A DNA stretch of 64,000 nt from Clostridium fessum (GCF_003024715.1 NZ_PYLO01000001.1:434001-498000); one strand, 5' to 3'. Positions 17,041 through 25,945 are shown, counted from the first letter of the stretch. Notes: generated by a model not told the origin, from the letters alone. Program-made: numbers and translations.

Positions 17041-17098
17041 TGAGTCCAGTAAAAAACGCCACAGGCACACAACCCATGGCGTTTTTTTACTGGACTCA
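17041..17098. terminator. Bidirectional terminator between rqcH and serS
   Basis: A near-perfect stem of about 20 bp (TGAGTCCAGTAAAAAACGCC and its complement) closes a loop of about 15 bases. T-runs occur on both strands at the base of the inner GGCG stem, so it can serve both converging genes. Confidence 0.85.
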
Positions 17099-17105
17099 AA
17101 TGAAC

Positions 17106-18383
17106 TTAGCGAATCTCGCTCTTACCACCCATATACGGACGCAGAACCTCCGGAATGCGGACAGAACCGTCTGCCTGCAGGTTGTTCTCTAAGAATGCGA
17201 TCAGCATACGCGGCGGAGCTACTACAGTGTTGTTCAAGGTGTGTGCAAAGTATTTGCCGTCTTTGCCGTTGACACGGATCTTCAGACGTCTTGCCTGTGC
17301 ATCACCTAAGTTGGAGCAGCTTCCAACCTCGAAATATTTCTTCTGACGCGGGGACCATGCCTCTACATCAACGGATTTTACTTTCAGATCAGCCAGGTCT
17401 CCGGAGCAGCACTCCAGAGTACGAACCGGAATATCCATGGAACGGAACAGGTCCACGGTGTTCTTCCACAGTTTGTCATACCACATCTTGCTGTCTTCCG
17501 GTTTGCAGACTACGATCATTTCCTGTTTCTCAAACTGGTGGATGCGGTATACGCCTCTCTCCTCGATGCCGTGAGCGCCCTTCTCTTTACGGAAACACGG
17601 AGAATAGCTGGTCAGTGTTTTCGGAAGCTCTTCCTCCGGAACTACGGTATCAATGAATTTACCGATCATAGAGTGCTCGCTGGTACCGATCAGGTAAAGA
17701 TCCTCGCCCTCGATCTTGTACATCATCGCATCCATCTCATCGAAACTCATAACGCCGGTTACAACATTGCTGCGGATCATGAACGGCGGGATACAGTAGG
17801 TAAATCCACGGTCAATCATGAAATCTCTTGCATATGCGATAACAGCAGAATGAAGTCTTGCGATATCGCCCATCAGGTAATAGAAACCATTTCCAGCTAC
17901 CTTTCTGGCACTGTCCAGATCGATGCCGTTGAATTTCTCCATAATCTCGGTGTGGTACGGGATCTCGAAATCCGGTACAACCGGCTCGCCGAAGCGCTCG
18001 ATCTCTACGTTCTCGCTGTCGTCTTTACCGATCGGAACACTCGGATCAATGATGTTCGGGATGGTCATCATAATCTTTAAGATGCGCTCGCCAAGATCCT
18101 TCTCCTGCTCTTCCAGCTCAGACAGGCGGGCAGACTGCTCTGCTACCTGTTTCTTCAGCTCTTCTGCTTCCTCTTTCTTTCCCTGACCCATCAGAGCGCC
18201 GATCTGTTTTGCAATCTTGTTCTTGTTCGCACGCAGATCGTCTGCTTCCTTCTTCGCTGCACGGTTCTTGGCATCCAGCTCAATTACCTCATCTACCAGC
18301 GGAATTTTCTTGTCCTGGAACTTATTTTTAATATTCTGCTTTACAATGTCAGGATTTTCTCTGACGAATTTAAGATCTAACAT
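17106..18383 (-). CDS. serS: Seryl-tRNA synthetase
   Basis: A 425-residue class II synthetase that charges tRNA-Ser and tRNA-Sec. The N-terminal long coiled-coil arm (about 30-100) binds the tRNA variable arm. Motif 2 appears as FRKEKGAHGIEERGVYRIHQ and motif 3 as GDAQARRLKIR near the C-terminus. Length matches the family. The start has an AGGAGGA site. A TATAAT on the minus strand at 18436-18431 is the likely -10; the -35 is weak. The roughly 50-base leader is too short for a T-box, unlike many clostridial serS genes. Confidence 0.97.
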   Translation of the reverse strand: MLDLKFVRENPDIVKQNIKNKFQDKKIPLVDEVIELDAKNRAAKKEADDLRANKNKIAKQIGALMGQGKKEEAEELKKQVAEQSARLSELEEQEKDLGERILKIMMTIPNIIDPSVPIGKDDSENVEIERFGEPVVPDFEIPYHTEIMEKFNGIDLDSARKVAGNGFYYLMGDIARLHSAVIAYARDFMIDRGFTYCIPPFMIRSNVVTGVMSFDEMDAMMYKIEGEDLYLIGTSEHSMIGKFIDTVVPEEELPKTLTSYSPCFRKEKGAHGIEERGVYRIHQFEKQEMIVVCKPEDSKMWYDKLWKNTVDLFRSMDIPVRTLECCSGDLADLKVKSVDVEAWSPRQKKYFEVGSCSNLGDAQARRLKIRVNGKDGKYFAHTLNNTVVAPPRMLIAFLENNLQADGSVRIPEVLRPYMGGKSEIR

Positions 18384-18485
18384 ATCTTCCTCCTACTGTT
18401 ATGCAATTAACTGCACGAAAACTAGTTATAATTATACTACAACTTTGTACGAATGAAAAGCCCTGTTTCAAGAGTTCCTCTGTTC

Positions 18486-18618
18486 GTTACTGTTCACGCA
18501 TACGTGAACAGTAACGGAATTTGCCGTGGCTTCGCATTTAAATACGGCAAATTCCTGCTGCCACCACGTTTTCTTACGGCACTTTCGGTTCCAAAAGTGC
18601 CTACCCGTGAACTGTAAC
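18486..18618. repeat. 133-bp palindromic element, copy B
   Basis: Terminal inverted repeats GTTACTGTTCACG (18486-18498) and the near-complement at 18606-18618 enclose, in order, a complement of the left terminus (18503-18515, a 13-bp perfect hairpin), a 12-bp hairpin with arms 18516-18527 and 18544-18555, the conserved block TTCCTGCTG (18552-18560) then GTTTTC and TACGG, and an 8-bp hairpin with arms 18578-18585 and 18594-18601. Its length is identical to copy A at 13033. It occupies the gap between serS and the pyridoxal kinase gene. Confidence 0.75.
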
Positions 18619-18663
18619 CTCTGTTCTTCTTGATACAAAACAGGATAGACTGCCCCATTATAT

Positions 18664-19500
18664 TTAACTCAATTTCGTCAAATAGGACAGACACTCCTCC
18701 AGGCACAGTCCGTCCTGCTCCGGGGCACCAAGTTCTTCTGTCTTTTCCACACATTTTTTTGTAAAAGCTGCCGCCCGTCTGACGGCTTCCTCCATCGGCA
18801 CACCTCGCACCATGCTGGCACCGATGACTGCTGCAAAGACATCCCCGGTTCCGTGGTAATTGCCCGCCACAAATTTAGTTGCATGAAAGACCGGCTCCTT
18901 GCCGCGCTCATGGATCACGTTGAGGATCTGTTTGCCCTTGACCACGCCTGTCAAAATGACTGACCGCGCGCCCAAAAGGTGAAGCTTCCAGGTCAGATCT
19001 GAGAGCTTGCGCTTACTCCATCCATTTTCCTGATACAGCGTGTCCGTCAGGGCACAGGCTTCCGTCAGATTTGGCGTGACAACGTCCGCATACTGCATCA
19101 GCTCCCGCATCGCCTCGATCAGATCCTCGTCACAGACGCTGTAGAGATGTCCGTGGTCTCCCATCGTCGGATCTACCAAAACCTGCGTATTTTCCCGTTT
19201 GAAATCCCGGATAAAATCTGCCACGATCGACGCCTGTCTGGCAGAACCTAAGAATCCAGTCATGATTCCGTCCATCTCAAATCCCATCTTCCGCCACGGC
19301 TCCAGGTATGCCTCCATCCGATCGGTATAATCATCCATATAGCATTCCGGATATCCCGCGTGATTGGACAGCACCGCCGTCACCACCGGACAGCACTGTA
19401 CCTTGAGGGCGCTGATAACCGGCATCGCCGCCGTCAGCGAACAGCGCCCGTAGCCTGACAGGTCATTTAAAACCGCTATTTTCTTCTGAATTCCTTCCAT
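18664..19500 (-). CDS. Pyridoxal/pyridoxamine kinase (PfkB/ribokinase fold)
   Basis: A 278-residue kinase that phosphorylates vitamin B6 vitamers in the salvage pathway. It starts KIAVLNDLSGYGRCSLTAAMPVIS, typical of the pyridoxal kinase group with the substrate-binding Ser/Gly loop. It has the family segment DPTMGDHGHLYSV and the C-terminal anion-hole motif GNYHGTGDVFAAV with the catalytic Asp. ThiD-type hydroxymethylpyrimidine kinases share the fold, so HMP kinase activity cannot be excluded, but the opening and the YSGYG-like loop fit PdxY/PdxK. An ECF substrate-binding component lies 460 bases upstream on the same strand, separated by a repeat element. Confidence 0.88.
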   Translation of the reverse strand: MEGIQKKIAVLNDLSGYGRCSLTAAMPVISALKVQCCPVVTAVLSNHAGYPECYMDDYTDRMEAYLEPWRKMGFEMDGIMTGFLGSARQASIVADFIRDFKRENTQVLVDPTMGDHGHLYSVCDEDLIEAMRELMQYADVVTPNLTEACALTDTLYQENGWSKRKLSDLTWKLHLLGARSVILTGVVKGKQILNVIHERGKEPVFHATKFVAGNYHGTGDVFAAVIGASMVRGVPMEEAVRRAAAFTKKCVEKTEELGAPEQDGLCLEECLSYLTKLS

Positions 19501-19535
19501 GTATAATTTTTCCTCATTTTCTTAATTTTAAGATA

Positions 19536-19735
19536 CCAGGGTCAAAAGGTCAGAAGTTCGACGCAAGCTTGCCTGCAGGAGAATTTTTGACCTTGGGACC
19601 CGCCAAAAACATGAGTAAGTAGCCATTTTTCCAAGAAAAATGAGCGAATTACGAATGTTTTTGAAGATTGCGGGAGCATATAGTGCGGAGCAATCTGGTA
19701 TCAGAGGGGTCAAAACGTCTTTTGACCCCAACATC
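19536..19735. repeat. About 200-bp element with GGTCAAAA/TTTTGACC ends
   Basis: The left part begins CCAGGGTCAAAAGGTCAG and pairs with TTTTTGACCTTGGGACCC about 50 bases later. The right end (19706-19735) is a palindrome GGGGTCAAAA / TTTTGACCCC followed by AACATC, and its outer part recurs alone at 9329-9358. The 19501-19962 gap holds this element, unremarkable sequence with one imperfect hairpin (AGGAGACTG paired with CAGTCTCCT near 19870-19920), and a short remnant at 19941. A 69-codon minus-strand frame across the element is judged a translation of the repeat, not a gene. Confidence 0.65.
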
Positions 19736-19940
19736 AATTTTAAGCAACCTTATAATCTAACATATTCTCGCAGCAGATACGACTGCCTGCGGCATGATTC
19801 TGGTTCCTACAAGCGTGTATCTATGCATTTGTGTTTTATAAGCCGCACACTCCAATGACGCAACAAGGAGACTGCGCCCGGACAGATGTTTTTCCCATTC
19901 TGCCCAACCACAGTCTCCTGTATGTATTTCATTTTAATTC

Positions 19941-19957
19941 TTCTCGACTGAGATAAA
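19941..19957 (+). repeat. 17-base remnant of the 180-bp element's 3' end
   Basis: TTCTCGACTGAGATAAA is identical to the last 17 bases of the 180-bp elements at 32914 and 44258. No other part of that element is present, so this is a truncated copy or a reused terminus, just downstream of the ECF gene stop. Confidence 0.55.
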
Positions 19958-19962
19958 TTGCC

Positions 19963-20565
19963 TTATGCTCTCGCTTCTACAGACAATGCATCCAGAAAAC
20001 CTGCCTTGCGGAGTGCCGGACGAACTGCCATATATATAACAACAGACGCAATCGTAGATGTCACCGCATTGATCGAAGTCGCTGCGATATTCCATGCAAG
20101 TGTGAGCTCTGCCGCCGGTTTACCAATGATCCAGAGTTTATAATAATATCCGATCAGCGGATCTGCAATGACGTTGAATAAAAGACCTGCCACCGCTGCT
20201 GCAATCGTAAAACCAAGGATGTGGTTCTTATCGGTGCTCCGGTCAATCTTGCCCAGACGATGTGCTACGAATCCGGCGATCAGTCCGATGCAGAGTTTGC
20301 AGATAAATGTCTTCGGTGCATATACAATATAAACCGGATCGAGAAGGTCACCTATCGTCATGCCGATAGCACCTCCCAAACCGCCGTAAAAGCCGCCGAC
20401 TAAGAGTGCCCCGATGACACAGACTGCATTTCCCAGATGAATGGAAGTTGCATCGCCGCCCGGAAGTGTGATCTTCACCTGTCCGTATGTAAATACGACA
20501 TAGGAGAGAGCTGCCAGCAGACCGACCATCGCGATCTTGTAAGCCTGATTTGATTTGTTTGCCAT
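19963..20565 (-). CDS. ECF transporter S component (possibly vitamin B6)
   Basis: A 200-residue membrane protein with about six helices, the substrate-binding subunit of an energy-coupling-factor vitamin importer. The N-terminus contains KIAMVGLLAALSYVVFTY, like the Ala-rich first helix that contacts EcfT. The segments IHLGNAVCVIGALLVGG and GMTIGDLLDPVY match the ECF S family that includes pantothenate, thiamine-precursor and pyridoxine candidates. No ATPase or EcfT gene is nearby, as expected for a group II system using shared modules. The pyridoxal kinase next on the strand makes vitamin B6 the most attractive substrate, but that is inference. Confidence 0.82.
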   Translation of the reverse strand: MANKSNQAYKIAMVGLLAALSYVVFTYGQVKITLPGGDATSIHLGNAVCVIGALLVGGFYGGLGGAIGMTIGDLLDPVYIVYAPKTFICKLCIGLIAGFVAHRLGKIDRSTDKNHILGFTIAAAVAGLLFNVIADPLIGYYYKLWIIGKPAAELTLAWNIAATSINAVTSTIASVVIYMAVRPALRKAGFLDALSVEARA

Positions 20566-20682
20566 GATGTTTCATCCTCCCTTGTTATTGGACTCATCAT
20601 AGCACAATCTTGTCCCCTGAAAAACATACAGTTTTTATCATTTTAAGCAGGTCAGTTATAACTTGCCACTTTTTTATCCGGA

Positions 20683-21342
20683 TTAATCATGTGCCTCCAC
20701 GCACAAAAGGACGCCTCTCTCCAGCTCCAGAATGCCCTCTTCCCGTTTGAGTTCATTGCTGATGCAGAGACTCGTCCCCAGCCCGATCGTCCGCCGCTGG
20801 AGCGGGTATTTAAATCCCCGCAGCGTCAGCCCCTCGACAGTCTCGGTCATCGGCAGGAACGAAATGTATTTTCCATACACCTCTTCCCGGTGAAATACCT
20901 TATGCCCGCCCAGAAGATACAGGCGGTTGCGGGCATCATAAATATTCACTTCCATTCCCTGGCAGAAAAACTGATACATCAGCTGGATATTGCCGATGGC
21001 GTGATCCATACGGCCGCCCAGCGCCCCCAGGATATCAACTGCCTCACAGCCCTGGCGCGCCGCCGTCAAAAGCGCCAGCTCCGTATCCGTCTCATCCTTC
21101 TCCGGTTTATGGATCTCAAATTCGATGTCCGGCTGGTTCTGATATTCTTCCAGAACCTTTTTGTCCACCGTATCCAGATCGCCGACCACCGCATTTGGAG
21201 AAATATGCAGCGGGCGCAGAACCTCCAGCCCCGCATCTGCCGCAATTACATAGTCATACGAGCGCTGTGAGAGAAAATCTTTCGCAAACGCAATATCAAT
21301 CGTTCCGCCTGTCACAATCAAACAACGCTTCATCTTCATCAT
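20683..21342 (-). CDS. thiN: Thiamine diphosphokinase
   Basis: A 219-residue cytoplasmic enzyme transferring pyrophosphate from ATP to thiamine, giving thiamine diphosphate. It contains the family signatures VVGDLDTV (about residues 52-59), KDETDTELAL and GGRMDHAIGNIQLM, followed by the C-terminal beta-sandwich that ends in a CVEAHD tail. Its start overlaps the rpe stop by four bases, the usual rsgA-rpe-thiN order in Firmicutes. No TPP riboswitch is seen at this operon. Confidence 0.95.
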   Translation of the reverse strand: MMKMKRCLIVTGGTIDIAFAKDFLSQRSYDYVIAADAGLEVLRPLHISPNAVVGDLDTVDKKVLEEYQNQPDIEFEIHKPEKDETDTELALLTAARQGCEAVDILGALGGRMDHAIGNIQLMYQFFCQGMEVNIYDARNRLYLLGGHKVFHREEVYGKYISFLPMTETVEGLTLRGFKYPLQRRTIGLGTSLCISNELKREEGILELERGVLLCVEAHD

Positions 21343-22004
21343 CCCTGTTCAAATTCCTGAAAAATATTTAAAAATGTTTTTACATTCCCAGCCGGGTTTC
21401 CCTTAAATACGGCGCTTCCCGCCACGATCACATCGGCTCCTGCCTCTAATACCGTCCGCACATTGTCCGGCGTGATTCCGCCGTCCACCTCAATGCGGGT
21501 GGAAAGTCCCCTCTCGCTGCACATTGCGCGCAGCTTCTTGATTTTTTCTACCGTATATGGAATAAATTTCTGACCGCCAAATCCCGGGTTGACCGTCATC
21601 AGAAGAACCATGTCCACCTCCGGCAAAATAACATCCAGTGTCTCGACCGGGGTCGCCGGATTTAACGCTACACCTGTTTGCAGCCCTGCCTCACGGATCT
21701 GCGCGATCGTGCGGTCCAGATGAAGACAGGCTTCCTGATGCACACAGATCAGATCCGCCCCCGCTTTTTTGATATCCTCTACGTAACGTCCCGGTTCTTC
21801 CACCATCATGTGTACGTCAAACACACGATCCGTCACCGGGCGCAGGCTCTTAATTACCGGCATTCCAAAGGAGATACTCGGCACAAACGCGCCATCCATC
21901 ACATCCAGATGGATGTACTGTGCGCCTGCCTTGTCCACCTCAGCGACCTGCTCTCCCAGCTTCGTAAAATCTGCCCCCAGAATCGAAGGTGATAATATAA
22001 TCAT
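21339..22004 (-). CDS. rpe: Ribulose-phosphate 3-epimerase
   Basis: A 221-residue TIM-barrel enzyme interconverting ribulose-5-phosphate and xylulose-5-phosphate in the pentose phosphate pathway. The N-terminus is MIILSPSILGADFTKLGEQ, with metal-site motifs IHLDVMDGAFVPSISFG and VNPGFGGQKF, and the phosphate-binding loop DVIVAGSAVF. The ATG at 22004 was chosen because GGGAGGAAAG lies directly upstream; a 12-codon extension has no such site. It overlaps thiN by four bases. Confidence 0.97.
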   Translation of the reverse strand: MIILSPSILGADFTKLGEQVAEVDKAGAQYIHLDVMDGAFVPSISFGMPVIKSLRPVTDRVFDVHMMVEEPGRYVEDIKKAGADLICVHQEACLHLDRTIAQIREAGLQTGVALNPATPVETLDVILPEVDMVLLMTVNPGFGGQKFIPYTVEKIKKLRAMCSERGLSTRIEVDGGITPDNVRTVLEAGADVIVAGSAVFKGNPAGNVKTFLNIFQEFEQG

Positions 22005-22036
22005 GGTTCTTTCCTCCCATTTTTTGTATAATATCC

Positions 22037-22930
22037 TCAACGGCTGCTTCTGCCGTATTTCTTTTTCTCTTTTAATTCCTGATACATCAAACGGTAATTG
22101 TCATACCGGCTCTGCCCGATCTTATGCTCCTGCACCGCCGTCTTGACGCCGCATTCGCGCTCGCCAATGTGGACACAGCCTAAGAAACGGCATTCATCCT
22201 CATATGCCTCAAATTCCGGGAAAAAGTCCTTGAGCGCCTCCGGCTCCAGATCCTCGATATAGAGAGAACTGAATCCCGGCGTATCCATCATATAGGTGCT
22301 CTCTTCCACGAAAAACAGTTCTGAATGGCGCGTCGTATGTTTGCCCCGGCGGATCTTCTCACTGATACCGCCCGTCTCCATCTGTGCCTCCGGCTGGATA
22401 AAGTTCGTGATCGACGATTTTCCGACACCCGAAGGTCCTGCTAAGACCGTTGTTTTCCCAATGATCAACCGATGAAACTCCTCCAGCCCTGATTTTTCGT
22501 AGGTGCTGATAAAATGCACCGGATAGCCCGCCGGTTCATAGATCGCACGCAGCTTCTCCTGCTCGGCTGCATCGACCAGATCGATCTTGTTGAAACAGAT
22601 GCTGACCGGAACTTCCTGCCGTTCCATCATGACGAGGAAGCGGTCGAGAAGGTTTAAATTTGGCATCGGATCGGTGATGGCAAAAACCACCACCGCCTGA
22701 TCAACATTTGAAACCGCCGGGCGGATCAGACGGTTTTTACGAGGAAGGATCTCATCGAGATTGCCTGTCGCCTTCTCCTCATCGAGAACACTGATCTCCA
22801 CGTCATCGCCTACCAGCGGCTTGATGCCGCGATTTCGGAAAATTCCCTTTGCACGGCATTCATATACCTTTCCAATACCGTCGTGTACATAATAGAAACC
22901 GCCGATCCCTTTAATTATCTTTCCCTGCAT
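22037..22930 (-). CDS. rsgA: Ribosome small-subunit-dependent GTPase RsgA
   Basis: A 297-residue circularly permuted GTPase that aids late 30S assembly. An N-terminal OB fold (1-70) is followed by the permuted G domain with G4 (CFNKIDLVD) before G1 (AGPSGVGKSS), and then the G3 motif DTPGFSSL. The C-terminal zinc finger has the Cys and His residues in CRFLGCVHIGERECGV. It follows the prkC kinase gene by 25 bases; the stp-prkC-rsgA-rpe-thiN order is strongly conserved, linking ribosome assembly with this kinase, which phosphorylates RsgA in some species. Confidence 0.97.
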   Translation of the reverse strand: MQGKIIKGIGGFYYVHDGIGKVYECRAKGIFRNRGIKPLVGDDVEISVLDEEKATGNLDEILPRKNRLIRPAVSNVDQAVVVFAITDPMPNLNLLDRFLVMMERQEVPVSICFNKIDLVDAAEQEKLRAIYEPAGYPVHFISTYEKSGLEEFHRLIIGKTTVLAGPSGVGKSSITNFIQPEAQMETGGISEKIRRGKHTTRHSELFFVEESTYMMDTPGFSSLYIEDLEPEALKDFFPEFEAYEDECRFLGCVHIGERECGVKTAVQEHKIGQSRYDNYRLMYQELKEKKKYGRSSR

Positions 22931-22955
22931 ACCTGTACCTTACAACTACCTCTTA

Positions 22956-25202
22956 TTAATTATCTGAAACTTCCACAAATTCAAGCTGATACGTTTTTAG
23001 AACCCGATCGTTCGTCAGATCGAGGATCTGCAGCTCGCCTGTCTGCACACCGTCCGCTCCCTCGATATTATAATGAATCGGAAGCGTGATATCGCCGCCG
23101 ATCTCCCTCGGTTCCATGACCGTCTTAGTCACAGTATTGCCGGCAATCGTCTGCTTCATCACAATACTGACGCGGATATGCGTATCTCCGGAACTTGGTC
23201 CAAACAGTTCACTCATCTGGAATTCATCGTTGATCGCCGCCACATAGCGGGTCCCTTTTCCCAGACTGACTGTATAGCCAATGGCACTTCCCTCCGGTGT
23301 ATCTGTTTTCTCCAGGACATCCTGACTGATGATCTTGCCCTTTGCCACTTCCGAACTCTTCGCTTCCTTGCGCTCGCCAAGCTCTAATCCGACCGCTTCC
23401 AGAACAACTTTTGCATTTTCCTCTGAAAGCCCTGTAATCCTCGGCATCGGTACCGTCGGTACGTTCGGACCTGTGCTGACATACAGCGTCACCGTGCCGC
23501 CCGGATCCACGCTGGACGGACTGTATCGGATCACTATACCGGAGGCAACCGTATCGCTGCTCTCTTTCTGCACTACTACGGTCAGTTTATTTTCTTCTGC
23601 CAGAAGCGTCTCCGCATCCTCGCCGGACATCTCTTCCAGTCCAAGTTTCGTCAAATCTATTGCCTCATTGCCTTCTCCGATCGTGACGATAACTTCCGTC
23701 TGTTTCGAGACAACCGTGCCGCTGGCAATACTCTGACCGATGACCTTCCCTTTTTCAGAGGTTTCCGACTTTGCATATTCATAACGGATTTTCAACGACT
23801 GCTTTTCCAATGCTGTCTTCGCCTCATCCTCCGTCATGCCGTCCAGTGGCGGAACCCTGCACTCCGTTGATTCCAGACTCTCGCTCTCAGACGCCTCCGA
23901 AGAAGCTTCAACGGTCGTCTTCGGATGCTTCTGACTACCAGATCCCAGATTAAAGATGCCTGTCAACTTCGCAGCAATGACAATCACAACCACCACAATC
24001 AATACGGCTGCACCGATTCCAATCATCGTAAGCAGGCGCTCCATCTGCGGATTGACATCCTCGCTGTCTTCTTCTATACGGCGTCCCTTCCGTCTACGGT
24101 CTGGGCGCCTTGAGGTTTCTTCCTCATAGACATCCGTCTCTTCTTCCTGCCAACCTTCTATCTCTTTCTCCGGCGGTTCCGGCTCTTTCCAGACTACCTC
24201 ACCACGTTCATTTTCTGTCGGAACCGGTCCGGTCTTTTCGCTCACTGCCGGATGTTCCATCGTTTGTTCCAGATTTCGATTTCTCTGTGCCTCCATCTGG
24301 CGGTTCAGTTCCTCTGCCCCGCGCACGACTGTCGGGGAATTTTCATCAAATTCCGGTTCTTTTTTCAGAAAATCATCGTTTGGATCCACCAGCGCATGGC
24401 GCAGATCCGCGATCAGCTCATACGCATTCTGGTAACGGCGTTCCGGCTTTTTCTGGGTACATTTTAAAATAATGCGGTCCAGGCTTGCCGACACCTCCGG
24501 GTTGATGCGGCTCGGCGGCTGCACCGGTTCTTCCAGATGTGCCAGTGCCACTGAAACCGGGGTATCCCCGTCAAACGGAAGTTTTCCTGTTAGCATCTCA
24601 TACATCGTGATTCCCAGTGAATACAGATCGCTTCGTCCGTCGCTATAATTTCCTTTTGCCTGCTCCGGCGAGATATAATGCACGGAACCGACCGCATTGA
24701 CCCCGGTCGTCTGGGACGATACAGCTCTGGCGATACCGAAATCCGCCACCTTCACCTTGCCGTCACGCGAGATAATCATATTCTGCGGTTTGATGTCCCG
24801 GTGCACAATATGCTGGTCATGTGCCGCTGCCAGCCCCTGCGCTACCTGGATGGCAATTCCAATCGTTTCTTTAACGCCCAGATGACCTTTCTTGAGAATG
24901 TAGCTTTTCAGCGTGATTCCCTCGATGAGTTCCATGACGATATAATGAAGACTGCCCTCATCCACAACGTCATAAACACTCACAATATTGGGATGGGAAA
25001 GCCCTGCCGCCGCCTGCGCCTCCATCTTGAATTTGCTGACGAAATTCGCATCCTGGCTGTACTCATCCTTTAAAACCTTGATCGCCACCAGACGGTTCAG
25101 AGTGTGGCATTTTGCCTGATACACCTCTGACATGCCGCCCGTACCAATCAGTGAGAGGATCTCATAGCGATCCTGCAGATAAGTTCCCGGTTTCAGCATC
25201 AT
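22956..25202 (-). CDS. prkC: PASTA-domain membrane Ser/Thr kinase (PrkC/Stk1)
   Basis: A 748-residue transmembrane kinase sensing peptidoglycan fragments. The Hanks kinase domain (about 13-275) has the Gly loop GTGGMSEV, K42, HRDIKPQN with D136 and DFG at 154-156, then SVHYISPEQAKG. A charged juxtamembrane region (about 290-395) leads to one membrane helix with a run of Ile/Val, and then three PASTA repeats outside (about 440-660), plus a C-terminal beta-rich domain of about 90 residues. Its start overlaps the stp phosphatase stop by four bases, so kinase and phosphatase are co-translated. It probably regulates cell-wall synthesis, germination or dormancy. Confidence 0.96.
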   Translation of the reverse strand: MMLKPGTYLQDRYEILSLIGTGGMSEVYQAKCHTLNRLVAIKVLKDEYSQDANFVSKFKMEAQAAAGLSHPNIVSVYDVVDEGSLHYIVMELIEGITLKSYILKKGHLGVKETIGIAIQVAQGLAAAHDQHIVHRDIKPQNMIISRDGKVKVADFGIARAVSSQTTGVNAVGSVHYISPEQAKGNYSDGRSDLYSLGITMYEMLTGKLPFDGDTPVSVALAHLEEPVQPPSRINPEVSASLDRIILKCTQKKPERRYQNAYELIADLRHALVDPNDDFLKKEPEFDENSPTVVRGAEELNRQMEAQRNRNLEQTMEHPAVSEKTGPVPTENERGEVVWKEPEPPEKEIEGWQEEETDVYEEETSRRPDRRRKGRRIEEDSEDVNPQMERLLTMIGIGAAVLIVVVVIVIAAKLTGIFNLGSGSQKHPKTTVEASSEASESESLESTECRVPPLDGMTEDEAKTALEKQSLKIRYEYAKSETSEKGKVIGQSIASGTVVSKQTEVIVTIGEGNEAIDLTKLGLEEMSGEDAETLLAEENKLTVVVQKESSDTVASGIVIRYSPSSVDPGGTVTLYVSTGPNVPTVPMPRITGLSEENAKVVLEAVGLELGERKEAKSSEVAKGKIISQDVLEKTDTPEGSAIGYTVSLGKGTRYVAAINDEFQMSELFGPSSGDTHIRVSIVMKQTIAGNTVTKTVMEPREIGGDITLPIHYNIEGADGVQTGELQILDLTNDRVLKTYQLEFVEVSDN

Positions 25203-25945
25203 GATTCTCTCACCTCCTTGATCTGCGGGTCAATCAATATGACCGCGATATTATCTTTCCCGCCGTTCTGGTTTGCGAGCGCCGTGAGCGCCCTTGCCTT
25301 GGTGTCCAGGGTTCCCGGCAGAAGCACCATCCGGTAAATTGCTGAATTATCCACCATATTGGTTAACCCGTCCGAACACAGCAGTATGTAATCGCCCGGG
25401 TTCAGTGAAACCTCAAAGAAATCCGGCTCCACATGCCCACCGATCCCGACTGCGCGGGTAATGATATTTTTCTTCGTCTCATATTCCCGGCTGCCGCGGC
25501 TCATCTGTCCCAGCGAGACCATCGCCTCCACGTAGGAATGATCCCGGGTAATCTGATGAATGCCGGAGCGCTCAATCCGGTAGAGACGGCTGTCCCCCAC
25601 GTTTGCCACGTAGAGTGTATTTCCCTGAATTGAAGCCGCTACCAGCGTTGTTCCCATGCCGGCAAGCTCCTCGCGCTCACAGGAAAGGGTATAAAGTTCC
25701 TGATTGACTGCCTCGATCCCCTTTCGAAGCGCCGCGACCGGCTCATTCTCACCACTCTCTTTGATATATTCCGGCATATGCTCGATCAGATAGCGCGAAG
25801 CAAAATCTCCCGCCTGATGACCGCCCATTCCGTCCGCCACGACAAACAGGTTGGAAAGTTCTCCCACCGGCTCCGTGCTGGCAAACTGAGCATCCTGATT
25901 GACCTTACGCGTTTTTCCGATATCCGTCAGTGCGTATGCTTTCAT
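25199..25945 (-). CDS. PP2C-type Ser/Thr phosphatase (Stp/PrpC)
   Basis: A 248-residue metal-dependent phosphatase that reverses PrkC phosphorylation. It shows the PPM metal-binding motifs VADGMGGHQAGDFAS, GMGTTLVAA, LCSDGLTNMV and NGGKDNIAVILI. The N-terminus KAYALTDIGKTRKVNQDA is typical of bacterial PrpC/Stp. It overlaps rlmN upstream and prkC downstream by four bases each, so all three are translated as a coupled set. Confidence 0.96.
   Translation of the reverse strand: MKAYALTDIGKTRKVNQDAQFASTEPVGELSNLFVVADGMGGHQAGDFASRYLIEHMPEYIKESGENEPVAALRKGIEAVNQELYTLSCEREELAGMGTTLVAASIQGNTLYVANVGDSRLYRIERSGIHQITRDHSYVEAMVSLGQMSRGSREYETKKNIITRAVGIGGHVEPDFFEVSLNPGDYILLCSDGLTNMVDNSAIYRMVLLPGTLDTKARALTALANQNGGKDNIAVILIDPQIKEVRES

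Noticed and set aside
18384-18486. T-box leader upstream of serS
   Set aside because: The leader is too short and contains neither a T-box core nor a terminator-antiterminator pair.
19528-19737. A 69-codon minus-strand frame
   Set aside because: It coincides with the 200-bp palindromic element and has no start signal, so it is read as translation of the repeat.
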